A stretch of 48,346 nt of DNA. Source: Krasilnikovozyma curviuscula (Eukaryota > Basidiomycota > Tremellomycetes > Cystofilobasidiales > Mrakiaceae). The number at the start of each line of letters is the position of its first letter. The stretch's first letter is position 1. The notes beneath the pieces were generated by a model. That model saw only the letters and a program-made list of their open reading frames with translations. It did not search any database and was not told the origin of the DNA. A program made the translations under genes and the position numbers. The stretch is from the NCBI GenBank assembly GCA_014825775.1, contig MVAQ01000165.1, forward strand, positions 1-48,346, read 5' to 3'. This document shows positions 10,136 to 25,100 of the stretch, piece after piece.

Positions 10136-13100
10136 ATGGCTTCTCTGGTCCCGGTGGACAACCCACCTGGTAGTGCTGGTCCCACACCAGGTATAGAAAA
10201 ACTTAACCTGACTCCCTTCAAGATCTACCTAAGGTCCCTGCTCGTCGCCCTCGTCGACGCAGAGGCGACCGATCTCTCTGCTTGCCTCGACCAATCAGAT
10301 GAGCTCGTGGGAAGATTCCTGGGTGAAGCTGGACCAGGAGCTGTGTATGTCACGAAGAGCAGGAAGGAAGGAGGGGATGGCGAAGGGGTCGTTGATGGGG
10401 AAGAGAATGGCGCTGGTGAGTTTTCACAGGAACACCCCTCTCGAGGTGTAGCATTCGACTTTGTGGTCTCTACTACTTCATGATGGATGAAGCTGATAAT
10501 TCTCATTTGTCTTGTTGTGTCATTCGTGTGGTTTGACTCTCAGGCCCAAAGTACACCTACCTCCTAACCCAGTCGCTGTCGTATAACCCGCTCACAATAT
10601 CTACAATCACACTGATCAAGCTCCATCCGAATGCGTCAATCTCCCTGACTGGAATACCACCTCTCTCAGAACAGTTCTTGGTTATGAACGTCGCTTCACC
10701 ATCAGCTCCTACCTCTAGCTCAACCGCTGAAGATTCAACCTCTGCACCAGCTTCGTCGGCAACAACGACAACCACCAAGGTCACACCGTACGAGAGTATT
10801 CACTCCCTCCTTCACCTCGGTGTCTCGCCTTACTTCACCGCTTTTGTGTCGGACAAGAAAGAAGCGGCGTCGGCAGCTGAAACCAAAGGTTCTGGCGCTG
10901 GAACAGAGGAGGACAACAAGCTCGGGATCCCAATGACAAAGAAGAAGTTTGCAGAGCTCGAATTGAGTCTGGTCCATCTCCAGCAGAATGTTGAGATTCC
11001 AGAGACGTTCCTCAGGATCCATCCAGAAGTTCTGAAGGTGATTCAACAGGTACGTTTGTCCTTAGTACGCAGCTGTATCGTTTCATATCTTACTGACATT
11101 CGACGCGATTACAACAATAAGTGTCATGAACAAGGAATTAGACCCACTGTCTCATCCGTCCCAGCGGACTTGGTCTCCTCTCCTCAGTTCCTCACGTCTC
11201 TCCAATCAAGCGTTCAGACGTGGATCCGATCGATCCAGCAGATTACCACTTTAACGCGCGACGTTTCCTCCGGCACAGCGTCGCAAGAGATCAACTTCTG
11301 GCTGTCGATGGAGAAGGCCCTCGAAGGCATCGAGGCGCAGCTTAGAGGCGAAGGTGTCATCCTCGTCCTAGAGATCTTGAAGGTTGCGAAGAGGTTTCAT
11401 GCTACCGTCAGCTTTATCGCTGATACCGGTCTGGCGAGTGCTACCGATCTTGGTACGTTCTCCTTCTTCCCATTGCCTGATTGAAATGGTCTTTCTAAAT
11501 GAATGCTGTTGGTTGGTTCGTTGCGAAAAACAGTTCATAAGTACAATCAGCTCATGAAGGACTTCCCACTCAACGATCTGCTCTCTGCAACCGACTTGGA
11601 AAGGATCAAAGAAAGTCTTTATCTCATCTTCGCGCACTTGACGAAGAAGCTGAAGCAATCGTACGTACCATCCTCACTTCTGCCCAATTGAAATATCTAA
11701 CCTTCAATGTATTCCGATCGATAGGCCATACCCGATTCGACGAGCACTCCCTCTCGTCGAAGCCATCTCGAGAGACTTCTATGAAGCGCTTCTGAGAGTG
11801 CTGTCTGCGTTCAGGCTGATGTACATGCCTTACCAGGCGTTTGAGGACAGAGTCATGAAGGTCCTCAGCGAGGTGTGGGCGGTGTGGGACGAGGTCATCA
11901 AAGAGTTTACGAATGTGGCTCGAGAAGGTCTGCTTGATTCCTCCCTTCTTCGTTTTGATAACAGTTGTGTTAATTTGCTTTTGTTCTGTGCTGTTGGTAA
12001 CAGTGACAAGGAAGAGGTCCGAGAAATTCATCCCCATCAAGATTGTCGCTGCCCACTCGAAACTCCAAGAGAGGATGAATTACTTGAGGACCTTCAGGAA
12101 GCAGCATGAACAGCTCAGTGCCATGACTGGAAAAGGCCTCCTCCTTGGTGGGGCGGAAAGCGGTGGATTCGATCTCGCTGGTGAAGTTCAAGCTGCCGTA
12201 AGGTCACCGATCCCTTTTGTTTGCAGAAAAGCCCTCTAACTAGTTGTCTTTGTTGGTTGCAGTATGAGTCGGTCAAGAATGTGGATATCTTGGACGTGTC
12301 TCTGCACGGAACGGATAGCTGGATCACCTCTGAACAAGGCTACGATGAGAGGATTACGAGAGTCGAGAATCAAATCATCTCGAGGTTGAGAGATAAACTG
12401 GCCACTGCTAGAAATGCTAATGAAATGTTCAGAGTCTTCTCAAAGTTCAACAGCTTGTTGGTTCGACCTAAGGTACGTCATGTGTGCTCTTGCTCCGAGG
12501 TTAAATTCTGACTCAGCATGTCATCGTCAGATCCGAGGAGCCATTCAAGAATACCAGACTCAACTCATCGAATCTGTCAAAGAAGACATTAAACAGCTCC
12601 ACCTAAAGTTTACGACTCACTACCGCTACTCCGAAGCCTATCACATGTCTCAAATGCGAGACTTGCCTCCCATCGCCGGTGCCATCATCTGGGCTAAGCA
12701 GATTGAACGACAGCTCAACGCATATATGAAACGAGTCGAAGATGTTCTTGGTAAAGGATGGGAGCTCTACGCGGAGGGTCAGAAGCTCTCATCGGAAAGC
12801 GCTGCTTTCAGGAAAAAGCTCGACACTCGCCCAATCTACGACGCCTGGTTGACAGACATACAGAGCAGAGACATGGGGATCAACGGACGTCTCTTTAACA
12901 TCTCCAAGAACCGAACTCAGGTTCCTGGAGCTAATAACTACCAATTGAGCGTCAACTTCGACGCGCAGATCATCACGCTGTTCAAGGAAGTGAGGAATTT
13001 GTTTTGGTTGAACTTCTCAGTGCCTCATAATATCAACCAGATGGCTAAGGAAGCTAAGAAGGTATATCCTCATGCGGTTGCCCTCATGGAGACTGTCAGG

Positions 13101-16100
13101 ACTTACGGACAGACCGTAGAGCTCATCAACAAGAATCCGGACATCTTTGTGTTGCTCGCCGATTACAGGAATGATGTCCAATTGATGATAACCAAAGGTC
13201 AGTTATCCTTCTCAAAATTTTCACTGTATATGAACAATCTCTGAAGAATTATTTGGGCATTGCAGGAATGGCGCTGAGATGGGAGTTTTTTGTTAACACG
13301 TTTGACAGCTCGAGATTCTTGGCTGGCGGTGGACTAGATGGGAAGGAAAACAGGCACATTGTGTTCGTTCGTGAATTTGCTAGTGTCATTTCTATCCTTC
13401 AGGTGAGCTTTACTTCCATTCGAACGGTTGTTCTCGGTCTGAAATAATTGTGTTGCAGGACAAAACGAACTCGTTGGTTGACACCTACGACGACATTATG
13501 AGGAATGTTGAAGCTCTTGCAACCTGCAGCTACTCTGTCGAATCCTTTTCAGAACTGTTGAGTAGCATTCAGAGAACGGTAAGCTCTTACTGCTTCCACT
13601 GCAGATGTTTCCTTCGCTGACTGAGCATGGTCCTTGCAGATTGATCGATTGAATCTCGAAGGCTTCGCAAACCTCGACCCATGGGTGGCTGAGCTTGATA
13701 AAAGGATAGAAGACATCTTGCTGAGAAGGTTGTCAGATATCATCAGTCTGTGGTGTATCGAATTCAACAACGCGGAGTCTTCCAACGATCGACCGTCGAA
13801 AGCCGTTTCCTCTGATGAGGTCGAAACGGTGAGTACCAATCTTTTTCACTCTCTACAAATTTGGTAAACTGAAGATTATGTTTGTCTGTAGACCGACCGC
13901 GTGGAAGTCCTGCCGCTCTTGTTCGAAGTCAGAATCCAAAATCAAGTCATCTACCTTGATCCACCAATCGAGCACGCTCGCGCTAGTTGGTTCAAGCAAA
14001 TTCAAGGCTGGCTCAGTGTCATCTGTGGATTGAAGAGAATTCAGAGCTCTAGATATGAGATTGGACTCCAGATGCGGGGAGCTTCTGAGCTGGAGACCAC
14101 CTACATGGGGCTCGTAAGTAAATGTCGCTGTTACCCTGTGCACGACAGTTCTTGACACACTCTTCCTCTAATAGCTTACTGGATTCATGGACGATACTCT
14201 TCGAAGGCCATTCGCTTTGGTAGAGAACAAAGTTCGCGAAGTTGGAGAATATGTTGCAAAATGGCTTCAGTTCCAATCGCTGTGGGATCTTGAAGCGGAA
14301 TACGTTTACAACGTAAGCCCACAAATGGTTTTCCAATTCCTTAATGCTATAGCTGATGAATTCTGAGCCGTAGCGACTTGGAGATTCACTATCCAACTGG
14401 GCTCAGCTTCTTTTCGAAATAAAAAAGACAAGGTCAACGTTCGACAATTCCGACACCCAGAAGAGCTTTGGTGTCTGCGTGATCGACTACGCCAACGTTC
14501 AGAGTAAAGTTAATGCAAAGTATGATACCTGGCAACGAGACATCCTGTCTCGATACGGAACGAAGCTAGGCACTTCCATGAAGGAGGTCCATGCCGCTAT
14601 TTTGAAGGCCCGGAATGACTTGGAACACCACTCAATTGAAGGTAGCTCAACTGCTCAGACTGTAACGTTCATCACCTTTGTTCAAGACCTCAAGAAGAAG
14701 ATCATCAAGTGGTCTCCAGAGATCGAGGTTTTTGCGACCGGCCAAAAGACCCTCGAACGACAAAGATACCAGTTTTCATCTGACTGGCTCTATGTCGATC
14801 AAGTTCAGGGAGAGTGGAGTGCTTTTAACGAGATTCTCAAGAGGAAGACTGATTCAATTCAGGAGCAGCTTGCTGGCTTGCAAATCAAGATCATTGCAGA
14901 AGACAAAGTGGTAGACGGTAGAATCAAAGAGATCGTCAGTGAATGGGAGTCTACCAAGTAAGCTTCCAGATTTGACATTATCTGCTCGGGATCTTTGGTC
15001 TGACCTGGTATCGGTACGCACAGGCCCATCCAGGGATCTATCAAAGCTGAAACTGCAATGAACACCATCAATGTCTTCGAAGGACGCTTGATGAGACTTC
15101 AAGACGAGTACGATCTAGTCTGTCGTGCGAAGGAAGCTTTAGAGCTTGCACACACCCACAATGACGCTCTTTCCCCAATTTTAGAAGAATTGAAGGACTT
15201 GAAGGGTGTTTGGACAGCGCTCTCTGGAGTCTGGGCTCAGATTGCTGAATTAAGAGAAATTAGCTGGGCTTCTGTCCAAGTACGTCACAAAAATTGAGTC
15301 GATATATCAACATGATTCTGACTGTGTTCTATTGCCTTCATCAGCCTCGTAAACTTCGTCAACAACTAGACGCCCTCATGAACTCAACCAAGGAAATGCC
15401 CAGTCGTATGAGACAGTACGCTGCCTTTGAGTTCGTTCAGGAGACAATAAGGACTCATCTCAGAACCAATACTATCATCTCAGAACTCAAATCAGAGAGT
15501 TTGAGAGAACGGCATTGGAGACAGCTGTTCAAGATCCTTCGAAGCTCACAAGGTCTCTCAAGTCTCACTCTTGGTCAGGTTTACGATCTTGATCTGAAGC
15601 GCAACGAGATTCTTATCAAGGAAATCATCACACAGGCAGCTGGAGAGGTGGGCTCATGGTGTTTCGATCTACTTTTACAGCTACAATTTCTTAACTGTTT
15701 GCATTTCTCAGATGGCGCTCGAGGAATACTTGAAACAAGTCAGAGAAACTTGGACTTCGTATACCTTGGATCTTGTACAGTATCAGAACAAATGTCGACT
15801 TATCAAGTAAGCACTACTTACGATGTTTCAATTCATTGATGCTCATTTTTGTTAACATTATAATTTTGTAGAGGATGGGAGGAGTTATTCACCAAATGCG
15901 GAGAGAATCTCAATTCTCTGAGTGCTATGAAGCTGTCTCCATATTATAAGGTCTTTGAGGATGAAGCATCTGCGTGGGAAGAAAAGTTGAACAGAGTCCA
16001 TGTTCTGTTTGGTAGGCCATCGTTTCCACTCGACGCTCTTTTTATGCGTTCATTGACTCATCAATTTACTCTACAGACGTCTGGATCGATGTCCAGAGAC

Positions 16101-19100
16101 AATGGGTGTACTTGGAAGGCATTTTCTCTGGCAGTGCCGACATCAAACATCTTCTTCCAGTTGAGAGCTCTCGATTCCAAAACATCAATTCTGAATTCTT
16201 GGCTGTCATGAAGAAGGTCTACAAATCTCCATTCATCCTCGATGTTCTTGGTATTCAAGGTGTACAGAAGAGCCTTGAACGGTTAGCCGATCTTCTCTCA
16301 AAAATCCAGAAGGCTCTGGGAGAGTACTTGGAGAGAGAAAGAGCGTCTTTCCCGCGATTCTATTTTGTTGGCGATGAAGACCTCTTGGAGATAATAGGAA
16401 ACAGTAAAGACATTGTGAGGATTATGAAGCATCTCAAAAAGATGTTCGCCGGTATCTCTGCAGTGTTGTTGGACGAAGAAGTAACGGAGATTCGAGGGAT
16501 GGCTTCGAGGGAAGGAGAAGAGGTTGCTTTCTCATCACCTATCCTTCTCAAGGACTATCCCAAAATTAATGACTGGCTTGCTAAAATTGAGGCAGAAATG
16601 AAGCACTCTCTGGCCAAGTCACTAGTCCATGCCGTCACCGAACTGGAAATGTTCTTCACTTCTCCTGACTTGTCACCATCTCAATTCCTGTCTTGGGTCT
16701 CCAGTTTTCCCGCACAGATTGTCATTCTGGCAGTTCAAGCTATGTGGACGAATCTCGTCGACTCAGCTCTGTCCAAAGGGGAGACTCTTGGTATAAATCT
16801 GAAGCTTGTGTCAAGGACATTGGACCTGTTGGCCGACACTGTTCTCACCGAACTACCCCCCATACAAAGGAAGAAGTGCGAGCATCTTATCACAGAGCTT
16901 GTCCACCAAAGAGATGTCATCCGATCACTGCAACAAGCTGGTATCAAATCCAACAAGAGCTTCGAGTGGTTGTACTACATGAGGTTCTATATCGACTCCT
17001 CGATGGACAATCCTTTGGATTGTCTTAAGATTCAAATGGCCAGCTCATCCTTCGCTTACGGATACGAATACCTGGGAATTCCTGACAGGCTGGTCCAAAC
17101 CCCTCTGACGGATCGCTGCTACCTGACGATGACACAGGCTCTCAGCACGCAGCTGGGAGGATCACCATTTGGCCCTGCTGGGACAGGTACGCTTTAGTTC
17201 TCTAAACCAACTGAATAACAGAGGAGTTTACTTATCTTTAATTTTGAAGGGAAAACTGAGTCCGTCAAGGCGCTTGGTGTTCAGTTGGGTCGCTTCGTAC
17301 TCGTCTTCTGTTGTGACGAGACGTTCGACTTCCAAGCGATGGGACGAATTTTTGTTGGATTGTGTCAAGTTGGTGCTTGGGGTTGTTTCGATGAATTCAA
17401 CCGTTTGGAGGAGCGAATACTCAGTGCAGTTTCGCAACAAGTCCAGAGCATTCAACAAGGTTTGGCCCTTGCGGTCAAAGATCCCAACACAGAAATAGAA
17501 TTGGTTGGAAAGCAGCTTAAAGTCAATGCTGATACAGGTTTGTCATCTTTTGGCTTCTCATAGTCCGACTTCTCTAACGTCTGGCGAGGTTTGCGTTGCG
17601 TGATTTTAGGTATCTTCATTACGATGAACCCAGGCTATGCTGGTCGTTCAAACTTGCCCGATAACCTCAAAAAGCTATTCAGAGTGAGTGCACGGCTGCG
17701 TCACTAATACTCTTGGGACTTCGTTTGATCTTCTGCTTTTCGAAATAGAGCATGGCTATGACGAAGCCAGACTTGGAACTTATCGCACAGGTCATGCTGT
17801 TCTCTCAAGGTTTCAGAACCGCAGAAGTCCTCGCCTCTAAGGTGGTTCCCCTGTTCAACTTGTGCTCAGAGCAACTATCTTCGCAGCCTCATTACGACTT
17901 TGGTCTGCGTGCCCTCAAGGCTGTTTTGGTCAGCGCCGGATTCTTGAAGAGAGATCGTCTCACCGCGGCGAGGGCCTCAAATACTAGTGGAAATGTTTCG
18001 GAGCTAGGCTCTGATGTTGTTTCTGAGCAGGAGATCTTGATTCAAAGTATCACCGAAACGATCGTTCCAAAGCTGGTAGCGGACGATGTTCCTTTACTTG
18101 TCAGGTGCGTTAATCGACTTCTTCTACAGGTAGGATGGTCCTCACACTTTTCTATGTTGTTATTTAGCCTTCTTGCCGACGTCTTCCCTGGGGTAGATTG
18201 CGTTCCTGTAAACTTGGAAAAGTTGAAGGAACAAATTGCCGTCGTCTGCAAAGAACGTCATCTGGTGTTCGGCGACAAATGGATTGAGAAAGTTTTGCAG
18301 CTTTACCAAATTCAACTCATCCAACACGGTCTGATGATGGTTGGACCTTCTGGAAGTGGTAAAACACAAGCTTGGCAGGTGCTGTTGGCTGCTTTAGAAC
18401 GACTGGATGGAGTTGAAGGTGTGTCCTATGTTATCGATCCAAAGGCCATGCACAAGGATGCGCTCTACGGCACCTTAGACCAGACGACACGCGAATGGAA
18501 CGACGGTCTCTTCACTCATATCCTAAGAAAAATCGTCGATAATGTTCGTGGAGAAAGCGCTAAACGCCATTGGATCTTGTTTGATGGAGACGTTGATCCA
18601 GAGTGGGTTGAGAATTTAAACAGGTCAGTCAAAGTACTCTCTTTTTGCACAGTCATAGTCTGAAACTAATTCTTGCGGTACCTTTTCAAACAGTGTCTTG
18701 GATGATAACAAGTTGCTTACTCTTCCAAATGGCGAACGTCTCAATCTTCCGCCAAACGTTCGAATCATGTTCGAGGTTGAACACCTAAAGTACGCTACTC
18801 TGGCTACTGTCAGTCGATGTGGGATGATTTGGTTCAGCGAAGAGGTCATTCAGCCCGAGATGATCTATCAAAACTATCTCTTAAAGCTGGGAGCAATGCC
18901 CCTGGGTGGGGAAGAGGAGGAAGCAGCATCGACATCGGTCGATAGCACCTCAGGTCTTCTCACGCAGCAAGCTGTGGTCAAAATTCTGGAACCCTTCTTC
19001 TTAGCCGATGGGTTGGTGAACGCGGGTATTGGCTTCGCAACGTCAATAGATCATATCATGGACTTCACCCTCACTCGCGCTCTCAATACTCTGTTCTCCC

Positions 19101-22100
19101 TCCTCAATAAATCGGTCCGCAACATCATTGACTACAACAACCAACACTCCGACTTCCCATTGCCTCTTGAAAAAATAGAGCAGTACATCTCGAAGCGTGT
19201 TCTTCTCAGCGTTCTTTGGGCATTCTCTGGAGATGCGAAACTAGAAAGAAGATCAGAGATGGGCACGTTCCTCTGCGGGCGAACAGGAACCGATCTACCA
19301 CCCTTCACTCCTGGAACCTCTCTCATTGACTACGATGTCTCGGTTTCAACTGGAGAATGGTCAGCCTGGAAGTCCAAAGTTCCTGTTATAGAGGTGGAGA
19401 CGCACGCGGTCACTTCAGCAGATGTGGTTATTCCAACGGTAGATACCATCAGGCACGAAGAGGTCCTCTATTCATGGCTATCCGAACACAAACCTCTTAT
19501 GCTCTGCGGTCCTCCTGGTTCCGGTAAAACCATGACACTCTTCAGTGCTCTGCGAAAGTTGCCTGACCTCGAAGTTGTCGGCCTCAACTTCTCGTCAGCC
19601 ACTTCGCCAGAACTCATCCTCAAGACTTTTGAGCAGTACTGCGAGTACAGGAAAACTCCCAATGGGGTTGTTCTCGCTCCAATCCAGATCGGTCGCTGGT
19701 TAGTGCTCTTCTGTGATGAAATCAACTTACCTGCTCTGGACAAGTACGGCACTCAGCGTGTAATCTCGTTCATCAGACAGCTAGTTGAGAGCGGAGGATT
19801 CTGGAGGACATCCGATCTTTCATGGGTGCGTTTGGAAAGGATCCAGTTCGTTGGGGCGTGTAATCCACCAACCGATCCAGGCAGAGTTCCCCTCAGTCAC
19901 CGATTTTTGCGTCACGCACCTCTCGTCATGGTTGATTACCCCGGCGAAATCTCTCTCAACCAAATTTATGGAACATTCAACCGAGCTCTTCTCAAAGTCG
20001 TTCCCAATTTGCTAGCCTATGCGGAACCTCTCACTTCAGCGATGGTTAGCTTCTACCTGGAATCTCAAAAGAAATTTACAGCGGAGATGCAGGCTCACTA
20101 CATTTACAGTCCTCGTGAACTTACTCGATGGACACGAGGAATTTATGAGGCTCTCAAACCGTTGGAGGCTCTCTCTGTAGAAGGTCTGGTGAGAATATGG
20201 GCTCACGAGGCTCTCCGACTCTTCCACGATAGGCTCGTGACGGAGGGAGAACGCCTGTGGACCAATGATTTAATCGACTCGATAGCTCAGACTCATTTCC
20301 CAACCATCAACTACACTGAAGCTCTTGCACGACCTATCCTTTTCTCCAACTGGACTTCAAGAAATTACGTTTCAGTCGACCGCGAGCAATTACGAGAACA
20401 CACTCGGGCCCGTCTTCGAGTATTCCACGAGGAGGAACTTGATGTGCAGCTTGTCCTGTTCAACGATGTCTTGGATCATGTATTGCGAATCGATCGGGTC
20501 TTCCGACAGATTCAAGGACACCTTCTCCTCATCGGCGTCAGTGGTAGTGGAAAGGTACACAGCTTTCATGCTTGTCGCTGCATTGTCCTCCATATCTTGC
20601 TCATCTTATCTCTTCTTTTCATTGTCAACTAGACCACACTCTCACGATTCGTTGCATGGATGAATGGTCTCAGCATCTTCCAGATCAAGGTCTCCAGCAA
20701 ATACACGGGCGAAGATTTCGACGAAGATCTCAGAACTGTCCTTCGTCGCGCTGGTTGCAAAGGGGAGAAGATCTGTTTTATCATGGATGAGTCAAATGTG
20801 CTCGATTCTGGGTTCTTGGAGAGGATGAACACCTTGCTGGCCAATGCCGAAGTACCAGGATTGTTCGAAGGAGATGAGCATTCTGCGTTGATGACAGCAT
20901 GTAAAGAAGGCTCCCAGCGTGAAGGACTGATGTTAGACTCACATGAAGAACTATATAAATGGTTTACTCAACAAGTTGCCCGTAATCTTCATGTCGTCTT
21001 TACCATGAATCCACCAGAGAACGGGCTTGCTTCAAAGGCAGCAACATCACCAGCTCTCTTCAATAGATGCGTTCTTGATTGGTTTGGAGATTGGTCTGAT
21101 CAAGCTCTGTATCAAGTCGGTCTTGAATTTACTCAAACAGTTGACCTGGATGTTCCATCTTACAACCCACCAGAAACGTTCCCAGTCGCTTACCGCCAGC
21201 TCGTACTACCCCCCACCCATAGACTGGCCGTCGTCAATGCCCTGGTCCACACGCACCGATCCTTATACAGTGTCAATGCTCGTTTGAGTAGAAGACAAGG
21301 TCGCTACAATCACTTGACTCCTCGACACTACCTTGACTTGTAAGTAAATTATTTTAGTATATCAGATTTGCAGAATATTTGTTTGACAATCTTCTTTCTC
21401 CATTCTTCTTAGTATCGAGCATTACGTGAGACTTTTTAACGAAAAGCGAGACGAACTCGAGGAGCAGCAGCGTCATTTGAATGTTGGTTTGGAAAAGCTT
21501 CGAGATACTGTCACCCAGGTTGAGGATCTCAGGAAGAGCTTGGCCATCAAGCGAACCCAACTCGAAGCTAAGGATGCCGAGGCCAACGAAAAGCTGAAAA
21601 GGATGGTCTCTGATCAACAGGAAGCGGAGAAGAGGAAGGCTGCTTCTATTGAAATCCAGGCTGCTCTTGTTCAGCAGGACAAAGCTATTGCTGAGCGACG
21701 ATCAACAGTGATGGCAGAGCTTGCAGATGCAGAGCCGGCAGTGTTAGACGCACAGGAAGCTGTCAAAGGAATCAAGAAACAGTCCCTCACTGAGGTCCGA
21801 TCCATGGGTAATCCACCAGAAGCCGTCAAGATGGCCATGGAATCCGTCTGTATTGGTCTGGGTCACAAGCTTGATGGCGGCTGGAAGACAGTTCAGGGAA
21901 TTCTCCGTCGTGATGATTTCATCCCCAGCATTCTCAAGTTCGACACCAACTCAATGTCCAAGAAAACTCGAGATCAACTCTTGCACGACTATCTCAGTCG
22001 TCCCAACTATACATTTGAGACCGTCGATAGAGCTTCAAAAGCTTGCGGTCCTCTCGTCAAATGGGTCATTGCCCAGTGTCGCTTCTCCGACATTCTCGAC

Positions 22101-25100
22101 AAGGTTGAGCCGCTCCGCAACGAAGTTATCTCTCTTGAGAATCAAGCTGAAGCAACCAAACAGCAAGCAGCCACCATTTTTGCTCTTTTGGGAGAACTTG
22201 AATCCAGTATAGAGCAGTATAAGTCAGAATATGCTGTTCTCATCAGTGAGACTCAAGCAATTAAGGGTGAAATGGAGCGGGTTCAAACAAAAGTTGACAG
22301 GAGTATGACGCTGCTGGGTAGTCTGTCGTCAGAGAAGGAGAGATGGGAGACTGGAAGTAAGACGTTTGAAACCGAAATGAGTACCATCGCGGGAGACGTT
22401 CTTCTGTCGGCAGCTTTCTTGGCGTATGGTGGTTTCTTCGATCAACAGTACCGAGAGCTCATGTGGCAGGAGTGGGCGGATCATTTGGTGGATGCTGGCA
22501 TCAAATTCAAATCTGAGCTTTCACTCACAGAATATCTTTCGACCGCCGACGACAGACTCAACTGGAAATCCAGATCCCTTCCTTCGGATACCTTGTGTAC
22601 GGAAAACGCAATCATGCTCAATCGCTTCAACCGTTACCCGCTTATCATCGATCCGACTGGCCAAGCTACCAAGTTCCTTCTCAACGATTATCGAGACCGG
22701 AAGATCACCGTTACCAGTTTCCTGGATGAGGCTTTCCTAAAGAACCTGGAAAGTGCTCTCAGGTTTGGTAACCCGATCCTGATTCAAGATGTCGAGCATC
22801 TGGATCCAATTCTCAATGCTGTTCTCAACAGAGAAATCAAACGTACTGGAGGTCGTGTATTGGTACGACTAGGCAACCAGGATATCGACTTCTCGCCTTC
22901 ATTTACAATGTTCCTATCAACAAGGGATCCATCAATCGAATTCCCTCCAGATATCTGCAGCAGAGTCACCTTCGTCAATTTCACTATGACCAGAGCCAGT
23001 CTTCAAAGCCAGTCTCTTGACAAAGTCCTCAAAGTTGAGCGTCCCGATACTGACAAGAAGAGGACTGACCTAATCAAGCTACAGGGAGAATTCCGCTTGA
23101 GGCTCCGTCACCTCGAGAAGTCACTTCTACAAGCTCTCAATGAATCCTCCGGTAACATCCTTGACGACGACAAAGTCATTGATACCCTTGAAAATCTCAA
23201 GTGGGAAGCTGCAGAAGTTTCACAAAAGGTGGATGAAACCGATAAAGTCATGAGGGAAGTTGAACAAGTCACTTCTGCGTACCTGCCCTTGGCTCGCTCG
23301 TGCAGCTCTATCTTCTTCGTGTTGGAGCAACTCAGCCAGATCAACCATTTCTACACCTTCTCTTTGGCACATTTCCTTGACATATTCGACTATGTGCTCA
23401 ATACGAATCCAAACCTCAAGAACGTTGCTGGTGCTGCCGAGAGATTGGCCATCATTCAGCGCGACCTGTTCATGATAGTTTATCGAAGGACATCATCCGC
23501 GCTTCTCCAGGCCGATCGCCCAGTTCTGGCATCAGCACTTGCTCAGCTGGCTCTGCGAGGAGTTCATGACGATTTAGCCGATGAGCTTGACCTTCTCTTC
23601 GATTCCGTCACTGCCGTCAAAAGTACCCCCGTCAGGAACAACAAGGTTCTCGACGAGGAGCAAAATTCTCAATTCGCTCTTTACTCAGACCTATCCGCTT
23701 TCAAGGAGGTTGGAGCTGATATTGAGAAGAACCCCGAACTTTGGACGTCCCTTTTGGCCTCGTCTACGCCAGAAACACAGGTAAATTTGGCTGGAATATG
23801 GAGTACTGAATCTGGTGAGTAAATCCTTTTTTCAGCTTTCAGACTGATTATTGATTTCGCCTGTTTCTCAGAACCTGCAAAAGCTGCTCATATACTGCTC
23901 TTGATGAAAGCCATACGACCGGACCGGCTCATCTCAGCAATCTCACTTCTGGTTCAGACTGTTTTCGGAGGTCAGTTGGATACCGAGGACGATCTCCAAG
24001 CAATTACAGAAGAGGTTATACCATCAACTCCAATTGCACTGGTCAGTGTTCCTGGTCACGATGCTGCATTCCGAGTGGAAAACCTTTATCTTGGTACTGG
24101 GCGTCTTGTCTCAGGTAAGTTCAATCGATTTCTTTAACACCTCACAGAGGCTGATTTTCCTTTGGGATTATTTGAAGTCGCTATGGGTAGCATGGAAGGT
24201 CTTCGGCTTGCAGAACAGGCCATCTCTGACGCTGCCAAGACCGGAAAAATGGTTCTTCTCAAGAACACACATTTGGTGTCTTCCTGGCTGTCGTCTAATC
24301 TCGAAAAGAGGCTTCAAAGTCTCCAACCTCATCCAGATTTCAGATTGTTCTTGACAATGGAAAGCAGCCCGAAGGTAGATACTTCCTTTTCTCACAGAAC
24401 GAGCCGCATTTGACAGTTGGTTTCTCTTCCCATTATTCCCAGATCCCAACATCAATTTTGCGAACCTCAAGAGTGCTCATGAATGAACCTCCTCGTGGAT
24501 TGAAGGCCAGTTTGACAGTTGGTTTAAAGAGTCTGACCTCACAGCAGGCGGCGAGCGGTCCCATGGAAAAGCAGAGATGTGAGTTTATGACCCTATCAGA
24601 TTACCTTTGGTGTTTGAAATTGACCTTCCATTTGGCGTGCTAGTGTATCTCCTCGCATCCTTTTTGCACGCCGTAGTTCTGGAGAGATTATCTTACGCTC
24701 CCATGGGTTGGACGAAGGTCAGTCTTCTTTTGGTTTCGGTCGTCATCATCCCAAAACTGACACCTTCGTAACAGGCATACGAAATTAATGACTCGGAGCT
24801 CTCTGCTGCTTTCCTTGCCATTGACACATTCATGGCTTCCCTCCCATCCAGGACCAATGTTGATCCCAAGACTCTTCCCTGGACGTCTCTGAAAGTGATC
24901 CTCACTGAATCCATTTACGGTGGTAAGCTGGGCGAAAGCGATGTGAGTTTCCTTGTATTATTTTGTCAATTCGCTCATTCGCTCACGGATGTAACCTCAA
25001 CTTGACTGAACTCCTCTACATTTAGTTCGATGCTAGGACTCTAAAGTCGTTTGTGGACTCGATCTTCACGATTGCAGCATTTGACGGCGCACCGCTGGTT

